This document shows positions 12,889-25,617 of a stretch of DNA of 64,000 nucleotides, in pieces (positions within the stretch are counted from its first letter, which is position 1; each line of letters begins with the position of its first letter). Made by a program: the position numbers and the translations under genes. This DNA is from Congeria kusceri. Its lineage: Eukaryota > Mollusca > Bivalvia > Myida > Dreissenidae. The notes beneath the pieces are model-generated. The model did not search any database, was not told the origin of the DNA, and saw only the letters and a program-made list of their open reading frames with translations. The DNA lies in contig CM051030.1 of NCBI GenBank assembly GCA_027627225.1, forward strand, positions 1,116,001 through 1,180,000, written 5' to 3'.

Positions 12889-14597
12889 TTTACATATGTA
12901 AAGAGTTGACAAAAGTATATTATTTTATTATATTAATTGTGGTCATGGATGACACTTTCACAGGCCCTGGATAAAAATGTAGTAGCAGTAGTAAAATCTA
13001 TATGAATGAAATAATTATAACTCATGTACCATTAAGCTCATGCTCCCCATAGATAAATGTTGCATAGTGTAGAAAAGTTTTCAGTTAATTGCTGGGTTTT
13101 ATCAGACGTTAGTCTGAATCCTACTGGAAACGTGTATCCCAAAATATATTTTGTGGTTAAAAAAAAAATTCTTAACAATTCTATCAGTTTATTGTTGCAA
13201 CTAGAAAAATATGTTAAAGAAAAATGCGAAATTATCTTGTTTAAATATGTGTCTACATGTATATTGATGCAAAATACCGTTGATACACCCCTTTAACTGC
13301 AAAAAAGACACTAAATAACCCTTAATCACGTTTGTTGACTGCTTGTGTAAACTCTTTCTGCTTATTGTTGACAAAGTTTGTCATAGTGAAATAGGGCCAT
13401 TTGTTTTGTATTAATTGTTTAACATGTTTTTTTGTGTCGCCGACATATAGGGGTTACTTTTGGTGGCATAGGCATCGTTGGCGGTGGCAGCGGCCCCTTC
13501 AGTTTCTGCAGACGATGACTGTTTGTGCAATCATTATGAAACTTTATGCAAGTGTTAGTAGACACAAAAGGAAGGTCAAGTCCGGTTTTAGGCATAATTG
13601 CTCTTATCGTAATTGAGTTATGTCCCTTTTAAAAAAAATTAGTTCAAATAAGGCTTGTGGAGACAATAACTTGATAAATTTTTGTGCAATCAATATGAAA
13701 CTTTAGGGAAGTGTTAGTAGGCATAAAAGGAAGGTTAAGATCGGTTTTTGGCATAATTGTTCTTATCGTACTTGAGTTATGCCCCGTCACTCCGACCTCG
13801 CGGAGTTGGCAAAGGTTTGGATGGATGTGGGGAAAAAATTCTATCTTACAATACAAGAAGTCTTCAGTTGAAACAAACAGCAATGAATAATAACACTTAA
13901 AAAGAAATATGAACATTGATGAAAGCTTCATTTGCATAATTAAAAATTTCCATTTGGTATTACCGGTACATTCATTAGTTTTACTTTGAGTGTATTTCTC
14001 ACAGATTACGTACATGTATGCTGTTTCAGCTTTTGATATGGAAATGGATTTCTGGATTTTTAATGTGTGTATGTAATGATCTTATAACAGATACAGTGGC
14101 ATATATACAATTAACAAAAACAAGTGAATTAACATTATTTCTACTTAAAATGGAATAAAAGTTCAGAACAATCATTGCTTTTACCTGCACAATGAGCAAG
14201 TCTTTAATCACAAAATAGTTTTCGTTTGTACAAGCGGAAACTCAAATACATGTATATACGTTGACATGACAGCTGGTTTAGGTAACACAAAACTAATAAA
14301 CGATGCAAAAGTGACACTATTGCGTGTTGATTTATTTAATATGGAAGTGGTTCCTTGGTCATTTTTGTGTTTTTATGTTTGTTTTAAGTTTTATTGTCAC
14401 TTTCATCTGCGCATTTTCAAAAACTTGATATGAAAGATCGTACATATACACTTTAAAAATGTTGAGGGCCGGATCCATTAAACACGTTATAAAAAAATAA
14501 ATGGCCTAGTGTTGTGTTAAAACCTTCTTGTGCTTAATCGCTTGCTTCCATATGGCTCTGTCCAACTTGAAAGTTGTTTAAAACTATTTATTTTAGC

Positions 14598-14736
14598 TGA
14601 TTGGGTCGAGGTCCTGAGCTTATTGAGACACCCTCTAGTCCATTTCCTTGGTAAAACCAGTAGTTTTGAGAAAGATCATTCGAACACCTCCCGAGCAAAT
14701 ATCGTGACCTCCAAGTCGCAAGGTCGACACTATATG
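14598..14736 (-). mobile_element. SINE family B copy, split by a TIR element
   Basis: The SINE body runs to GACACTATAT and continues at 15976 with ATATCCATTACACCAC, the expected next bases of the family. The intervening 14737-15975 is a later insertion. Confidence 0.7.
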
Positions 14737-15975
14737 CAGGGACTTCCCCAGGCCGTTTTAGCGCCCCGGTCTCGGGGCGCTTGAATTTTAACTTGAACAT
14801 TCCCTGGGCGCCTTAAATTAGTGTTGCACTTATAAACATCGCCCGGGGCGCCTGTATTATATCAATTAATCAGCTATGTTGACTGAAGTAGACCGACAGT
14901 ACCTGCTGTGAAAGCTAATCTCTTGCGTCATACACGAACTCAACCAAGTCGGAGAATGATCAAAGCGAGTTTCACTTCGCCGAAAATTTTAACAATTTGC
15001 AGTTATCCCTAAGCCGCAATCAGTCACCGTTAAGCCCCGCCCCTGTAGGCGGAGTTTCAGTACGCAGTAAAGTTGATATAAGCCAATAGAAACGCTCAGG
15101 TTATATTCGCTATGGAACGACGTTATAATTGACGAATCGGCGCAATCGGCATGTATCCACACTTACAAGTAACATCAAAACAAACCCTCGTCCTTTCGTA
15201 TTTTATAATATCCACACTTAATTATTTGCTAAATTTTATAACTTCAATAAAAAAATCAACTACAAAAATCAGTCTAAAATATGCTAATATGAAATCGTAA
15301 TCGAAAAAGCCTATCCAGTGTTACTGTTCTAGTTTCGTAAAGTAAGATGTCTTGTTTTACATGCATGCCATGTAAAACCCATGTTTTCTACAAAAGAGCG
15401 CGAAAGGTCTGCTGACAACCACAACGTCACGTTCCACGCATGAAAGCGTGCGTGTACGGACCATGTGCGTTACTAACATTTGACGCGCGTAGGCACGACG
15501 TGCACGAGGAAATTTTCCCGCCATTTTTGCACAAAGCATGTATTATATAAATGTATAATTTTAATCCAGATCTTTAGACTGTAAGTAGATAGAGTGTAAC
15601 CTAAATATTCAAGAACTACGAGAATAGTTGGTTTGAACATGACGTCACTGTGCGAAAGGGATGCGCACTGGACATAAACATCCGCAAAAAATTATTAGCT
15701 ACTTTCAGTTTTGCAACAAAATTGACGTCCGATGCTTTTAAAAGGCTCGAGGTATACCGTTTTAACGGTGATGTTTCGTTAATTTCATTTCGTGTAAACG
15801 TTTACAAAAAATGAAAAGCTGTTTGCCTAAATTTTAAGAGCTAAAACGCACCAGATAACGTCATTTGACACATGCCGCGAAAAAAAAAATCCACTTTCAG
15901 TGGGAGGGGACACCCCTCCCTACCCCACCCCTCTCGGGACCACGGTGTCTTATACAAATCCTGGGGAAGGCCCTG
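14737..15975. mobile_element. hAT-like non-autonomous TIR element, 1.24 kb
   Basis: Ends are CAGGGACTTCCCCAGG and the inverse of CAGGGCCTTCCCCAGG, and ATAT flanks both sides as a possible target duplication inside a SINE. There is no transposase ORF. The interior includes GC-rich sequence with CGGGGCGC blocks near the left end and a C-rich run before the right end. Its relative at 1619-4915 is in opposite orientation. Confidence 0.75.
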
Positions 15976-16189
15976 ATATCCATTACACCACTTCCAACTG
16001 TTACAACTAAGAATTTGTTTACCTGATCCAGATATTATTTTGTTGCTATATTGTATATTACAATATTAATATTTTGATACTAGGAACAAACTATCAAATT
16101 GCTTTTCATGTTTCACTGCTTTGAAATATATACTCGATGTACTTAATGTGATTATGAATTGTCTGCTTGTTTTCGTATATATATGAGAA

Positions 16190-16450
16190 GTGTCGTGGGA
16201 AAACCGGGCTTAATGCATGTGCGTGAAGTGTCTTCCCGGATTAGCCTGTGCAGTCCGCACAGGCTTATCCTGGATGGAAATTTCCAAATACAGTGGATAT
16301 ATGTATAGAAGGGACTTCGTTGAAACCGAAAATACCATAAAAGCGGAAAGTGCTATCCTGGATTAGCCTGTGCGGACTGCACAGGCTAATCCGGGACGAC
16401 ACTTTACGCACATGCATTAAGCCCGGTTTTCCAACAACTTTGTCACATAT
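16190..16450. mobile_element. GATTAGCC-family MITE
   Basis: About 260 bp with long inverted ends: GTGGGAAAACCGGGCTTAAT, then CCCGGATTAGCCTGTGCAG and its own inverse GCACAGGCTTATCC within each arm. The centre has AATACCATAAAAGCGGAAAG. There is no ORF. Sister copies are at 19771-20045, 24067-24324 and 41713-41987. Confidence 0.9.
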
Positions 16451-16559
16451 ATTTTCCCACATTAGGATTACATTGTCAACTTGAAAGCACTTGGAGAGCG
16501 AAGACCTCAGCCAAGATACGTAACTCGGTTTTAAATCTCACAACAATAAAGATTCCTTT

Positions 16560-17370
16560 AAAAGATTACTGGATTCAGGTGATGATTGGGATCACCACCA
16601 ATATCTAATCAGTTATTAATTGGCTGAGTTCCATCCGGTTTCAAGTGATGATCCGGATCACCACCAATATCTAATCAGTGATCCGGATCACCTCCAATAT
16701 CTAATCAGTGATCCAGATTATCACCAATATGTAATCAGTTGTTCATTGGCCCAATTCCATCCAGTTTCAGGTGATGATCCGGATCACCACCAATATCTAA
16801 TCAGTTATTCATTGGCCCAATTCCATCCGGTTTCAGGTGATGATCCGGAACACCACCAATATCTAATTAGTTATTCATTGGCCCAATTCCATCCGGTTTC
16901 AGGTGATGATCCAGATCACCACCAATATCTAATCTGTTGTTCATTGGCCCTATTCCATCCGGTTTCAGGTGATGATCCGGAACACCACCAATATGTAATC
17001 AGTTATTCATTGGCCCTATTCCATCCGGTTTCAGGTGATGATCCAGAACGCCACCAATATCTAATCTGTTGTTCATTGGCCCTATTCCATCCGGTTTCAG
17101 GTGATGATCCGGAACACCACCAATATCTAATCAGTTATTCATTGGCCCAATTCCATCCGGTTTCAGGTGATGATCCAGATCACCACCAATATCTAATCTG
17201 TTGTTCATTGGCCCTATTCCATCCGGTTTCAGGTGATGATCTGGATCACCACCAATACTTAATCAGTTATTCATTGGCCCAATTCCATCCGGTTTCAGAC
17301 GATGCTCAGGATCACTACCAATATCTTATAAGTTGTTTATTGGCCCAATTCCATCCTTCCCAGAACACTT
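16560..17370 (+). repeat. 66-bp minisatellite, ~10 full units
   Basis: Units of 66 bp contain GGTTTCAGGTGATGATCC, CACCACCAATATCTAATC and TTCATTGGCCCAATTCCATCC. The first part has shorter partial units, and the copies differ by scattered substitutions. The unit is 22 codons long, so one frame stays open for 251 codons (16620-17375) as a repetitive His/Gln/Asp-rich peptide. It lies inside intron 3 and I do not call it a gene. Confidence 0.9.
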
Positions 17371-18559
17371 ATTGAAAATCTTGTGGTTCAGGTTTTCTAA
17401 GCCTCGCTAAATAAACTTATCTTTATTCAACACTAAACTAGGATTTTCCATATATAATTTAAGCGCTAATAATTAATTATGTATCATTCTAGGACAATGG
17501 ACTGGCGAAAGACGTAGGTTGTTTCTGAACCCTCTGACTAACAAATTATAGCTTACCCCATCATCAAGCCTACATTGACAAAACTAATACGCCATGATAA
17601 ACTTACCTTATTTCCACACTGTTGAATACAGCAAACACGGCAGTATAATGACGTCATTTTGTTGTTTGTCATGAAGTCATTGTATGTTTTTCGTGTTATT
17701 TTGTGTTTTTTCTTTCGTTGATTTTCAAAATAAAGACAGAAAAAGATGGGATAAATAGAATACCAGGTAAGTGTTGATTAAAGATAAGTTTATTTAATTG
17801 GCAAGAAAACGTGAACCACTCGCCGAAGCGCGTGGTTCAGGTTTTCTAAGCCTCGCTTAATAAACTTATCTTCATTCAACACTAACCTAGTATTCTCTAT
17901 ATATACATGTATTGTGTAGTTGAAGTTAGGAATGTAACTTGCATTTTATTCTGGATTGGAATTCCTTCTTCTGGTTTGGCATGTGGTGAATGTTACACTC
18001 CAGCGTATTTTTTCTATGTAAATTTGGTACTGGAAAACGGTACCATTTACAATCCAAATTTCCTAGTTTCCTACCAATTTTCCCAATTTGATGTTTAACA
18101 TTTCCAAAATCTCTGAAAAATACTGAAATCCAAAAAGATCCCAAAAAGATCTGTATTTAATTTTTAACTTTTATTAACCCGAACATCAACCTCTGCGCAA
18201 TAAGAAAGAATCAATTGAACAAGTTGTTTTATAGTTTTATTTTACTGTGACTTATTGTTTTTACATCCATTTTGGCAGTTTTTTTTATACAAGACGCCAC
18301 TTATTTTCCCAATTTGATTAGGCATAAAAAAAATGTTTATTTCAGGTTACCTGATCTACCCTAAAAAAATGCCCCGACCCTAGAACATTTTGTTGGGTTT
18401 GTCAGATTGATTTTTGTTTTATTTACCTTTTTCAATAATTAAATGTGTTTTTGGATAAATAAGTGTTTTGTTTTGAAAGTATCCACTTATAAATTAACTT
18501 GTTTAAAGCAACAAAAAGGTAAACATGGCCCAATTTGAATGAAAAAATAATGTAGCCTG

Positions 18560-18770
18560 TTAAAATTGCCCAAGTACGCGCTCGTATATGTTACAAGCTC
18601 GTTCATACCGTATTAAAATTGCCCAAGTACGCGCTTGTATATGTTACAAGCTCGTTCATACCGTATTAAAATTGCCCAAGTACGCGCTCGTATATGTTAC
18701 AAGCTCGTTCATACCGTATTAAAATTGCCCAAGTACGCGCTCGTATATGTTACAAGCTCGTTCATACCGT
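18560..18770 (+). repeat. 53-bp minisatellite, 4 copies
   Basis: Four nearly identical copies of a 53-bp unit with AAAATTGCCCAAGTACGCGC and GTTACAAGCTCGTTCATACC. Only about one base differs between copies, so the array is young. Confidence 0.95.
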
Positions 18771-18910
18771 ACTTCAGGAAACATTTGGGTTGTTGGATTT
18801 TGTTTAAATATAAAACACTGATCCTCCAAGTAAACTGTTTATAAACATAAGCTTTGTTTACTTGCTGGTCATCGTGGCAACGCGGATTAATCCAGATATT
18901 CACCGTTAAC

Positions 18911-19165
18911 TTTCGGCGAGTAGCACGATATTCTAAATGAAACGCGAGGAACCTCTGCTAGTTTCGGCGAGTAGCTCGATATTCTAAATGAAACGCGAGG
19001 AATCTAGGCTAGTTTCGGCGAGTAGCACGATATTCTAAATGAAACGCGAGGAACCTCGGCTAGTTTCGGCTAGTAGCTCGATATTCTAAATGAAACGCGA
19101 GGAACCTCGGCTAGTTTCGGCGAGTAGCACGATATTCTAAATTAAATACGAGGAACCTCGGCTAG
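18911..19165 (+). repeat. 51-bp minisatellite, 5 copies
   Basis: Five 51-bp copies starting TTTCGGCGAGTAGCACGAT and including AATGAAACGCGAGGAA. A partial sixth copy begins at 19166. It sits 140 bp after the 53-bp array in the same inserted segment but is unrelated in sequence. Confidence 0.95.
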
Positions 19166-19770
19166 TTTCGTCGTGTTCAAAATGTAAACAATAAACAGGA
19201 ATTAAAATGAGTCCAACACCACTGGTAAATGTGGTATAGTTTTTTAACCATAATAATGCATTATTGTATGTCATAGTAAAATCTACATTAAACTCTTAAT
19301 GTTTGTCGTAACCTGCAACACCTTGTATGTGCTTTTAAGGATATTACTGATATGTTTTGAATATTTATTCTGTTTTAGAATCTTCAAGATGAACATTTAC
19401 CAAATAAAAGAATAAATATTAAAAAAAAATCACGACCTACCTACCCTAATTTTTGTGGGCATGTAACCTGAAACAAACATATTTTTTGTTTACGCCTTAA
19501 AACCATTCCCAAAGAAGTAGAACAATGCTGCACTTTTCTGTGAATGATACGTTTTAAGGGACATGTTGAAAGATTTCGTGACTTTAAAAAAAAACTCAGA
19601 ATTCTGAAAGTATTGTAATGGTAAAAACTAGGGATGTCAATGGATATCCGAATATCCGGATGCTATGTTAATAACCGGATACAAAATTGGTATCAGAATA
19701 TTCGTATAAAAATAATGAAAATTTGATTTTCGTTCTTGATATTCTATTAGGCATACAAACGCCTTTGTTT

Positions 19771-20045
19771 TATATGTGAGGCGCGTCGTTGGAAACCTGG
19801 ACTTAATGCATGCGTGTAAAGTGTCGTCCCGGATTAGCCTGTGCAGTCCGCACAGGCAAATCTAGGACGGCACTTTCTGCTTGTATGGTATTTTCTGTTT
19901 CAAGGAAGTCTCTTCTAAACATAAATCGACTGTGGGCGGAAAGTGCCGTCCTGGATTAGCCTGTGCTGACTGCACAGGCTAATCCAGGACGACACTTTAC
20001 GCACATGCATTAAGTCCGGTTTTCCCACGACCCGCCTCATATATT
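19771..20045. mobile_element. GATTAGCC-family MITE
   Basis: Inverted ends run from GAGGCGCGTCGTTGG inward to CCGGATTAGCCTGTGCAG, and the right arm ends GACCCGCCTCATATA. The layout matches the other three copies. It lies inside the 19627-21100 element. Confidence 0.9.
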
Positions 20046-20187
20046 GATTAACATAACAAATCTATAGGCCAATGTAGATTCTACAGGAGGACTCAGTGCA
20101 CCACGTACTGCGGACGCGTCACAAACACACCCGTCGATTGGTACACGATGATCATAACACAGCCCATGGTGCTTTCACACTAAACTA

Positions 20188-20490
20188 GCCGTGTTCGGCT
20201 AGCTCAGTCGGTAGAGCGATGGACTGTCAATCCGGGGATTGTGAGGTTGAACCCCAGCCCGGCCACATAACTTGTGTGGGGATTGGTCATGAAATTATTT
20301 CAACGGCCATTCTTCCCCTACCTCTGATTCAAGTAGGGCAGTTGTCAGTTACTGGCATAGGTACGTGCACTTAGTACTGGTAAACCGCTTAGATCGGCTA
20401 AGCTTACCCAGGAAAAGTGTGAGTTGGTTAACTGACCACCGTGATATGACTGAAATACTGTTAAAAACGGCGAAAAATCCAAACAAACAA
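20188..20490 (+). mobile_element. tRNA-derived SINE (family A), with target duplication
   Basis: The head GGCTAGCTCAGTCGGTAGAG gives the A box and GAGGTTGAACCCC the B box of a tRNA-type Pol III promoter. A ~200-bp body follows, with GATTCAAGTAGGGCAG and ACTTAGTACTGGTAAACCGC. The tail is CCAAACAAACAA. Target duplications CTTTCACACTAAACTA (20172-20187) and CCTTCACACTAAACTA (20491-20506) flank it, as expected of LINE-driven insertion. Confidence 0.92.
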
Positions 20491-21329
20491 CCTTCACACT
20501 AAACTAACTTTGACAGGACTGTTAAACAAACAATGTGTCACTATCTGTTATTCCAGTCCCTCTTGTACGTCCCTCTTGATCTGAGATGGTTCTCTGCAAG
20601 TTAGCAAGGCCAATTTATGACAATTATCAATGTCCCACCCTTCTATTGAAATCAAATGAACCATTGTTAACTAATCATTTCTAATCAGTAAAACTTACGA
20701 AACTGTCTTATCCAATCAATTTGCTTCCTATTTTTACTAGCATTTTACCTAGTTTTCTATTTTGTTATTATTTTACAAAAAACTATTATTGTTCAGACCG
20801 AAAACATAATGCAAACAAAAATTGCACGCAAAACACAACAAACAAAACACGTAATTTACTAACACAAATTGACGTAAGGAACAGGTACATTTTTTCAATA
20901 ATTTGCAACAATTGTGTTTGCGACATATATTTTTCTTAATTTAAGAAGATAAGATGCGTCTGGATGTGAACTTAATTTTGCAACTTTAACGAGCTCCTGA
21001 TTCTAGCCGCTATTGCCGATCTATACGGTTATCCGATAGTATGCGGATATTATATACAGATATCCGGATACCAATTCTGGTATGGGTTGACATCCCTAGT
21101 AAAACCAAAGCATCTGGACTAATCTCCAAATATTGAATCAAGAAACGAAAAGTTTTGGCAAGATTGGGAATTGAACTTATGACTTTGATTTCAGAAGTAT
21201 GGCACATTAAAAAACAGTTAAACATACTGATTTACTTACTGGATACTGTTTTTAATGATACAGGAGTAAGAAAGTGTGAACGTTACTGAAGTAAAACATG
21301 GCATTAAAAAAAATAACTATACAAATAGT

Positions 21330-21490
21330 TAAAATGTTTCGCATTACAAACGCCTTATAATTGTGTCCATTTCTTTTGACAATCATTGATTTATGGCAAA
21401 TTAGTTCCAATATATTCATGGTATCGCATTATTTTGTTGCGATATTTACAGTTCTTTGGTTTTGGAAATCTATGACCAAAAAAATGTGAT
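21330..21490. mobile_element. Fragment related to the TAAAGGGAC TIR element
   Basis: Shares CATTACAAACGCCTTATAAT and CTGTTTTGG-like blocks with the interior of the 25618-26114 element, but no ends remain. Confidence 0.45.
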
Positions 21491-22183
21491 AGTTGGTTTC
21501 TTAAGTTTGTAAATAAGCCATATTAAATTTAACCATTTCTGACACTAAAATGTTAAAATGGAGACTGACCATTATGTACACACTTTTCAAGAACTGGCCT
21601 GTGTACATTCACTCGACGTATTTTGGGTAATTAAACTACCTTTTAATGGTTCGCAACCCACGTAAGACGTTCGCTTTGGTTCATTGACCACATATGGGAA
21701 AACTGTTAGTAGAAAAAATAAATATATGAATACATCTGTAAAAAAGTAAACAAACTGCATTGCAGTTTGCTAGGGAACTGTCAATCTCATTAAAATCAAA
21801 TCCTAACATTGTCAGGATCTGAAGACATCGTATAACACATCACGTTGAAATGACCTTCCGAACAATAAAATATAGGCCCTGCTGCGCCCAATGAAATTGC
21901 CTTTTGCACAGCAATGTTTGGCCATGGTTTTTGAAAAGTGATGCATTTCCAGCTGATCCTCGGGTAAAAATCATTTACAGTTAATTTTCACGCGGATAAC
22001 AATGGATATAGTTGTACCTTACAGACTTCCCAAAAACCGTCGGTCCGACGGACAAGACCGGCAAATTTTGAGTGGGCCCAATATTTAGTTCCTAAGAATC
22101 GGTCCGACAGTCCGACAGTTTTTTCAAGACTCATTCCTATATATTATTGGATAACAAAATATAAATATCTGAAGAATTGAATA

Positions 22184-22960
22184 CAGCTCCACTATATCGC
22201 GATTTCCAGTACATCGCGAATCGTTAGTGGATCATGTTCTTTATTAATTTTCTTATTACCCCAACTGCCGTAAATAAATGCTGTTTGGTCTGGATTTTCG
22301 GGCCTTCATCGCTACTCTTTTCAGTTAAACTTGTGTTGTGCGACCAACTATAACCCGACCTGCGCAAAATTAAAGTGTTACAGTTTGGCGTCACCAGCTT
22401 ACATTGCGCGTGCCACCCATGACAAAGTCCTTTCACTGCAGTCGCTTTAATTAGCAGCCCAATAACAAACATGGTTACAAGTATGGGTCGTGATACTGCG
22501 TAACTGCTTTGGCATTTTAGAGGTAATATATGGTGTTAACAAAAGATTGAGTAAAAATATGGGGCATACATACAGACACCTAATTGTGTTGTTTTGTGCT
22601 ACAAAACTTTTATACAAAAGTAACATTTCACAGTTCTTTGCGCTACAAACTTTTTTTTTATAACACGGTCAATACGTCCACGCTTTTGCTGCGTATGACA
22701 TGACGTTGTGATTGTCAGCATAATTTTCGCGGGCATTTTAGCAAACCACTGGTTTTACACGAAAAACCTGTGCATACTAAATGTAAATAGAATTTGCGTG
22801 TTTATCGTGAAGAGTAAATTTTGACTGTTGTTTTGGATTTCGTTTTTATTATGCACATTGGCATATTGTAGTGTGATATTAATTAAAACAACGATGACTA
22901 TGGTGGGTCGAAAATGTTCGCTTTTAGATCGCGAAAATACGGTAGTGTATACATGTATAC
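22184..22960 (+). mobile_element. Diverged copy of the ~1 kb TA-flanked element
   Basis: Begins CAGCTCCACTATATCGCGA. It keeps the family landmarks GCGCGTGCCACCCATGACAA, CCTTTCACTGCAGTCGC and ACGCTTTTGCTGCG, and near its right end GTATACATGTATAC. It is older than the 28074 and 34715 copies, and its right terminus is unclear. Confidence 0.65.
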
Positions 22961-24000
22961 GTACTTAAATGAATGTTTCTGTTCGGCAAATTTTATTTCT
23001 GTCGGGCAACTTTTGACAGGTGGTCAGACCAAATGTCCGACACTTTTTTTAGCTTTCGGAAAGTCTGACCTTAGGCGAGTAAACATCCAAATTACAAGTT
23101 AATTTCGTGCGTAGTATTTGTGCTTAATATATGAAGTTATAGCACAAAATTTTGAAGGCAACCGTTTGATTGGCTCCTGACAAGGTCATCTGAACGTGAC
23201 TCCTAATGCGAAGTCATCAGATCTAGTCAGCGGATAATATAGTAGCGTCAGACTGGAGATAATTTTTGTGAGATTGAAGAACTGTCTAAGTATAGAGATC
23301 TGTGACGTGACGCTATTTATAGAATTGTAGACTAATTTGAATACGCAATTGCATGTTTTCCTGCTAACTTCTTTGTACAAACCTTTCACCACTTCACAAG
23401 TGTTTTACTTAGATTTAATCAGTAGGAGTATTCAGCATTTTCCTCTCTTCATGTAAGTGTGTAGATCCTTTGGGAGGGAACTATCTAAAATACTTAAAAT
23501 TGGCCTTTTAGCCTTTTCTGGTGTCAAAGTCCAACAGTTTTCATCCAATCTTCACCAAACTTGATGCAAATCTTCGTGGGCAAAATATCTCGGGACAAGT
23601 TCTCTAATCAGCCATATCGCCTCAGGCACTTTGGAGTTATAGCCCTTGAATTATTTAGTATTCGCCTTTTTAGCCTTTCTGCTGTCAAGATCCAACAGTT
23701 TTGATTCAGTCTACACCATACTTGATGGAAATGTTTGTGAGCATACTATCGCGGGCCAAGTTCTATAATCAGCCGTATGACCTCGGGCACTTTGGAGTTA
23801 TAGCTCTTGAATTATCTAATGAAAATACCATAACAGCGGAAGTTTGTATTAAATAGTTCCAAGTGCTGCTTTTTAAGCAGTTCAGGTTCTATAAAAACTA
23901 CACAAATCTGTAATAAAGTTCCTTTCAGGACTTTGAGAAATGCATGTTGGTGCTGTACATGTATATATTACTGTTTAACTAACCACACTTACAAGTCGCC

Positions 24001-24698
24001 CAGGGCTCGACTTTAACAGATGTCCGACTGTCCGGGACAAGCAAATTACTGGTCTGGACAAAGAGGATATGAGGCGCATCGTGGGAAAACCGGACTTAAT
24101 GCATGTGAGTCAAGTGTCATCCCGGATTAGCCGCACAGGCTAATCCAGTATGGCGCTTTCCGCCTACAGTGGATTTCTGTTTAGAAGAGACTTCCTTGAA
24201 ACAGAAAATACCATAAAAGCGGAAAGTGCCGTCGTGGATTAGCCTGTGTGGACTGCACAGGCTAATCCGGGACAACACTTTATGCAATGCTTCAGACCGG
24301 TTTTCCTACGACACACCTCATATGTATCTTACTTGAAAATGAACCTGTGTATTATTTTGGTCCAGACAAGTAATGATAAGATCTGGGCTGGTATTTATAA
24401 GGAATCTTAGTCAAAAATTAAGAAAAATCTTGAACTTTTCTGATTAAGAAAATGCATTGTTGGAAAATAATAATGACACAGAAATTTCAATATAATTGCA
24501 AATGTATAAATATTATTGTATTTGTCAGGCACATTTTCTAGAGCATAGTGTGTCAAACACACATTTTAATTTTGACTTATCTTCAACATAAGTTGAGATT
24601 AGCATAAGACTATTTATAAATATGGAACCTGGGCACGTAAAATTTACATCAACTTGCCCTACAGAGCAAGCAGCTTTAAAAGTTAGTGTCGAGCCCTG
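24001..24698. mobile_element. hAT-like TIR element with nested MITE
   Basis: Ends are CAGGGCTCGACTTTAAC and the inverse of CAGGGCTCGACACTAAC (two mismatches in 17). The GATTAGCC MITE at 24067-24324 sits inside. There is no transposase ORF. The CAGGGCTCGA terminus resembles known hAT ends; no 8-bp target duplication is visible. Confidence 0.65.
24067..24324. mobile_element. GATTAGCC-family MITE
   Basis: Same architecture as the other copies. The left arm has lost part of the inner stem (GGATTAGCCGCACAGGC lacks the TGTGCAGTC segment), so the hairpin is shortened. Confidence 0.88.
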
Positions 24699-25617
24699 TA
24701 TCCTGTACAATTTCTCCTTCATTGGCTGCCGCCTGCATGGTGCATGTTACAATTTTAACAACTTGGCTCTTGTTGTTTCTGAACATGAACATTTTATTGC
24801 CAAAAACAATGTAAAAGGCACATACAAGTAGTCTTAAGAGCATAACAATATTTATTATGCCCCCCATTGATGATGGTGGGGTATATTGGTTTGCTAATGC
24901 CTGTCAGTGGGTCAGTAGACTTCTTTTGTTTGCATTTTCTAAGTCCAATAGTTTTCACCAAACTTTCTGAAATTATTTGTGGGCATAATATCTCGACCAA
25001 GCTTGATAATCGCCCAAGAATTATTGAGTATTGGCCCTTGAATTATCTAAAATTGGCCTTTTTAGCAGTTTCTGTTCTGTACGTCCAACATTTCTCATCC
25101 GATCATCCTCAAACTTGATATTTTAAAGATTTCTTTTAGAGGGGCCATACCAGTTTTACAAACAGTTCTTGCTAATTTGCATTTGACATATGCATACAAT
25201 AAGTGATTTTTGTATGAAACATACAAATGGTAGTTTCCGAGTTTGATTTGAAGCTTATTGTTAACATGTTTACGTCGGTGAAATTACCTCATGAATGGTA
25301 CTTGTGAAAATTCAGAATAATCTGCATCTGTAAAATCTCATAATCTTTTAACCAGGTATATAAAAAAAGAACATTGTAAAATACAGTGAAATCTTGTTCA
25401 CTACTTCAGTCTAGTGGATTTTCACCCTAACATTAAAAAAGCACCAATATGCTGTTTGTACCAAGCACAATAATTGGGATTTTGGAGGCTACCGGTATAT
25501 TTCTTATTAACACTGTAGTTAATGACTGTGCGCTAATTGTGCCAGGAACCCAAAATAAATGTCTGGGAAAATGACATACCTTAGTGGTTATTTTCCAGTC
25601 AGTCCTGTAAATGGGTC

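Larger units (their letters stand above)
18345..19450 (-). mobile_element. Split GGTAACCTG-family TIR element
   Basis: 18345-18497 and 19336-19450 together match the reverse strand of the element at 9295-9590. Between them lies an 838-bp insertion that includes both the 53-bp and the 51-bp arrays. Confidence 0.75.
19627..21100. mobile_element. TIR element with nested MITE and SINE
   Basis: Left end ACTAGGGATGTCAA and right end its exact inverse TTGACATCCCTAGT, with AAAA flanking both sides and inner ends both containing ATATCCGGAT. Inside lie a GATTAGCC MITE (19771-20045) and a full SINE (20188-20490), both later arrivals. No long ORF. Confidence 0.75.

Noticed and set aside
16620..17375. 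251-codon ORF as a real protein gene
   Set aside because: It is the open frame of a 66-bp tandem array inside intron 3, with no start context, homology or splice support.
20188..20262. Functional tRNA gene at the SINE head
   Set aside because: It is followed by the SINE body and CAAACAAACAA tail with a target duplication, and recurs at 31457 and 44704.
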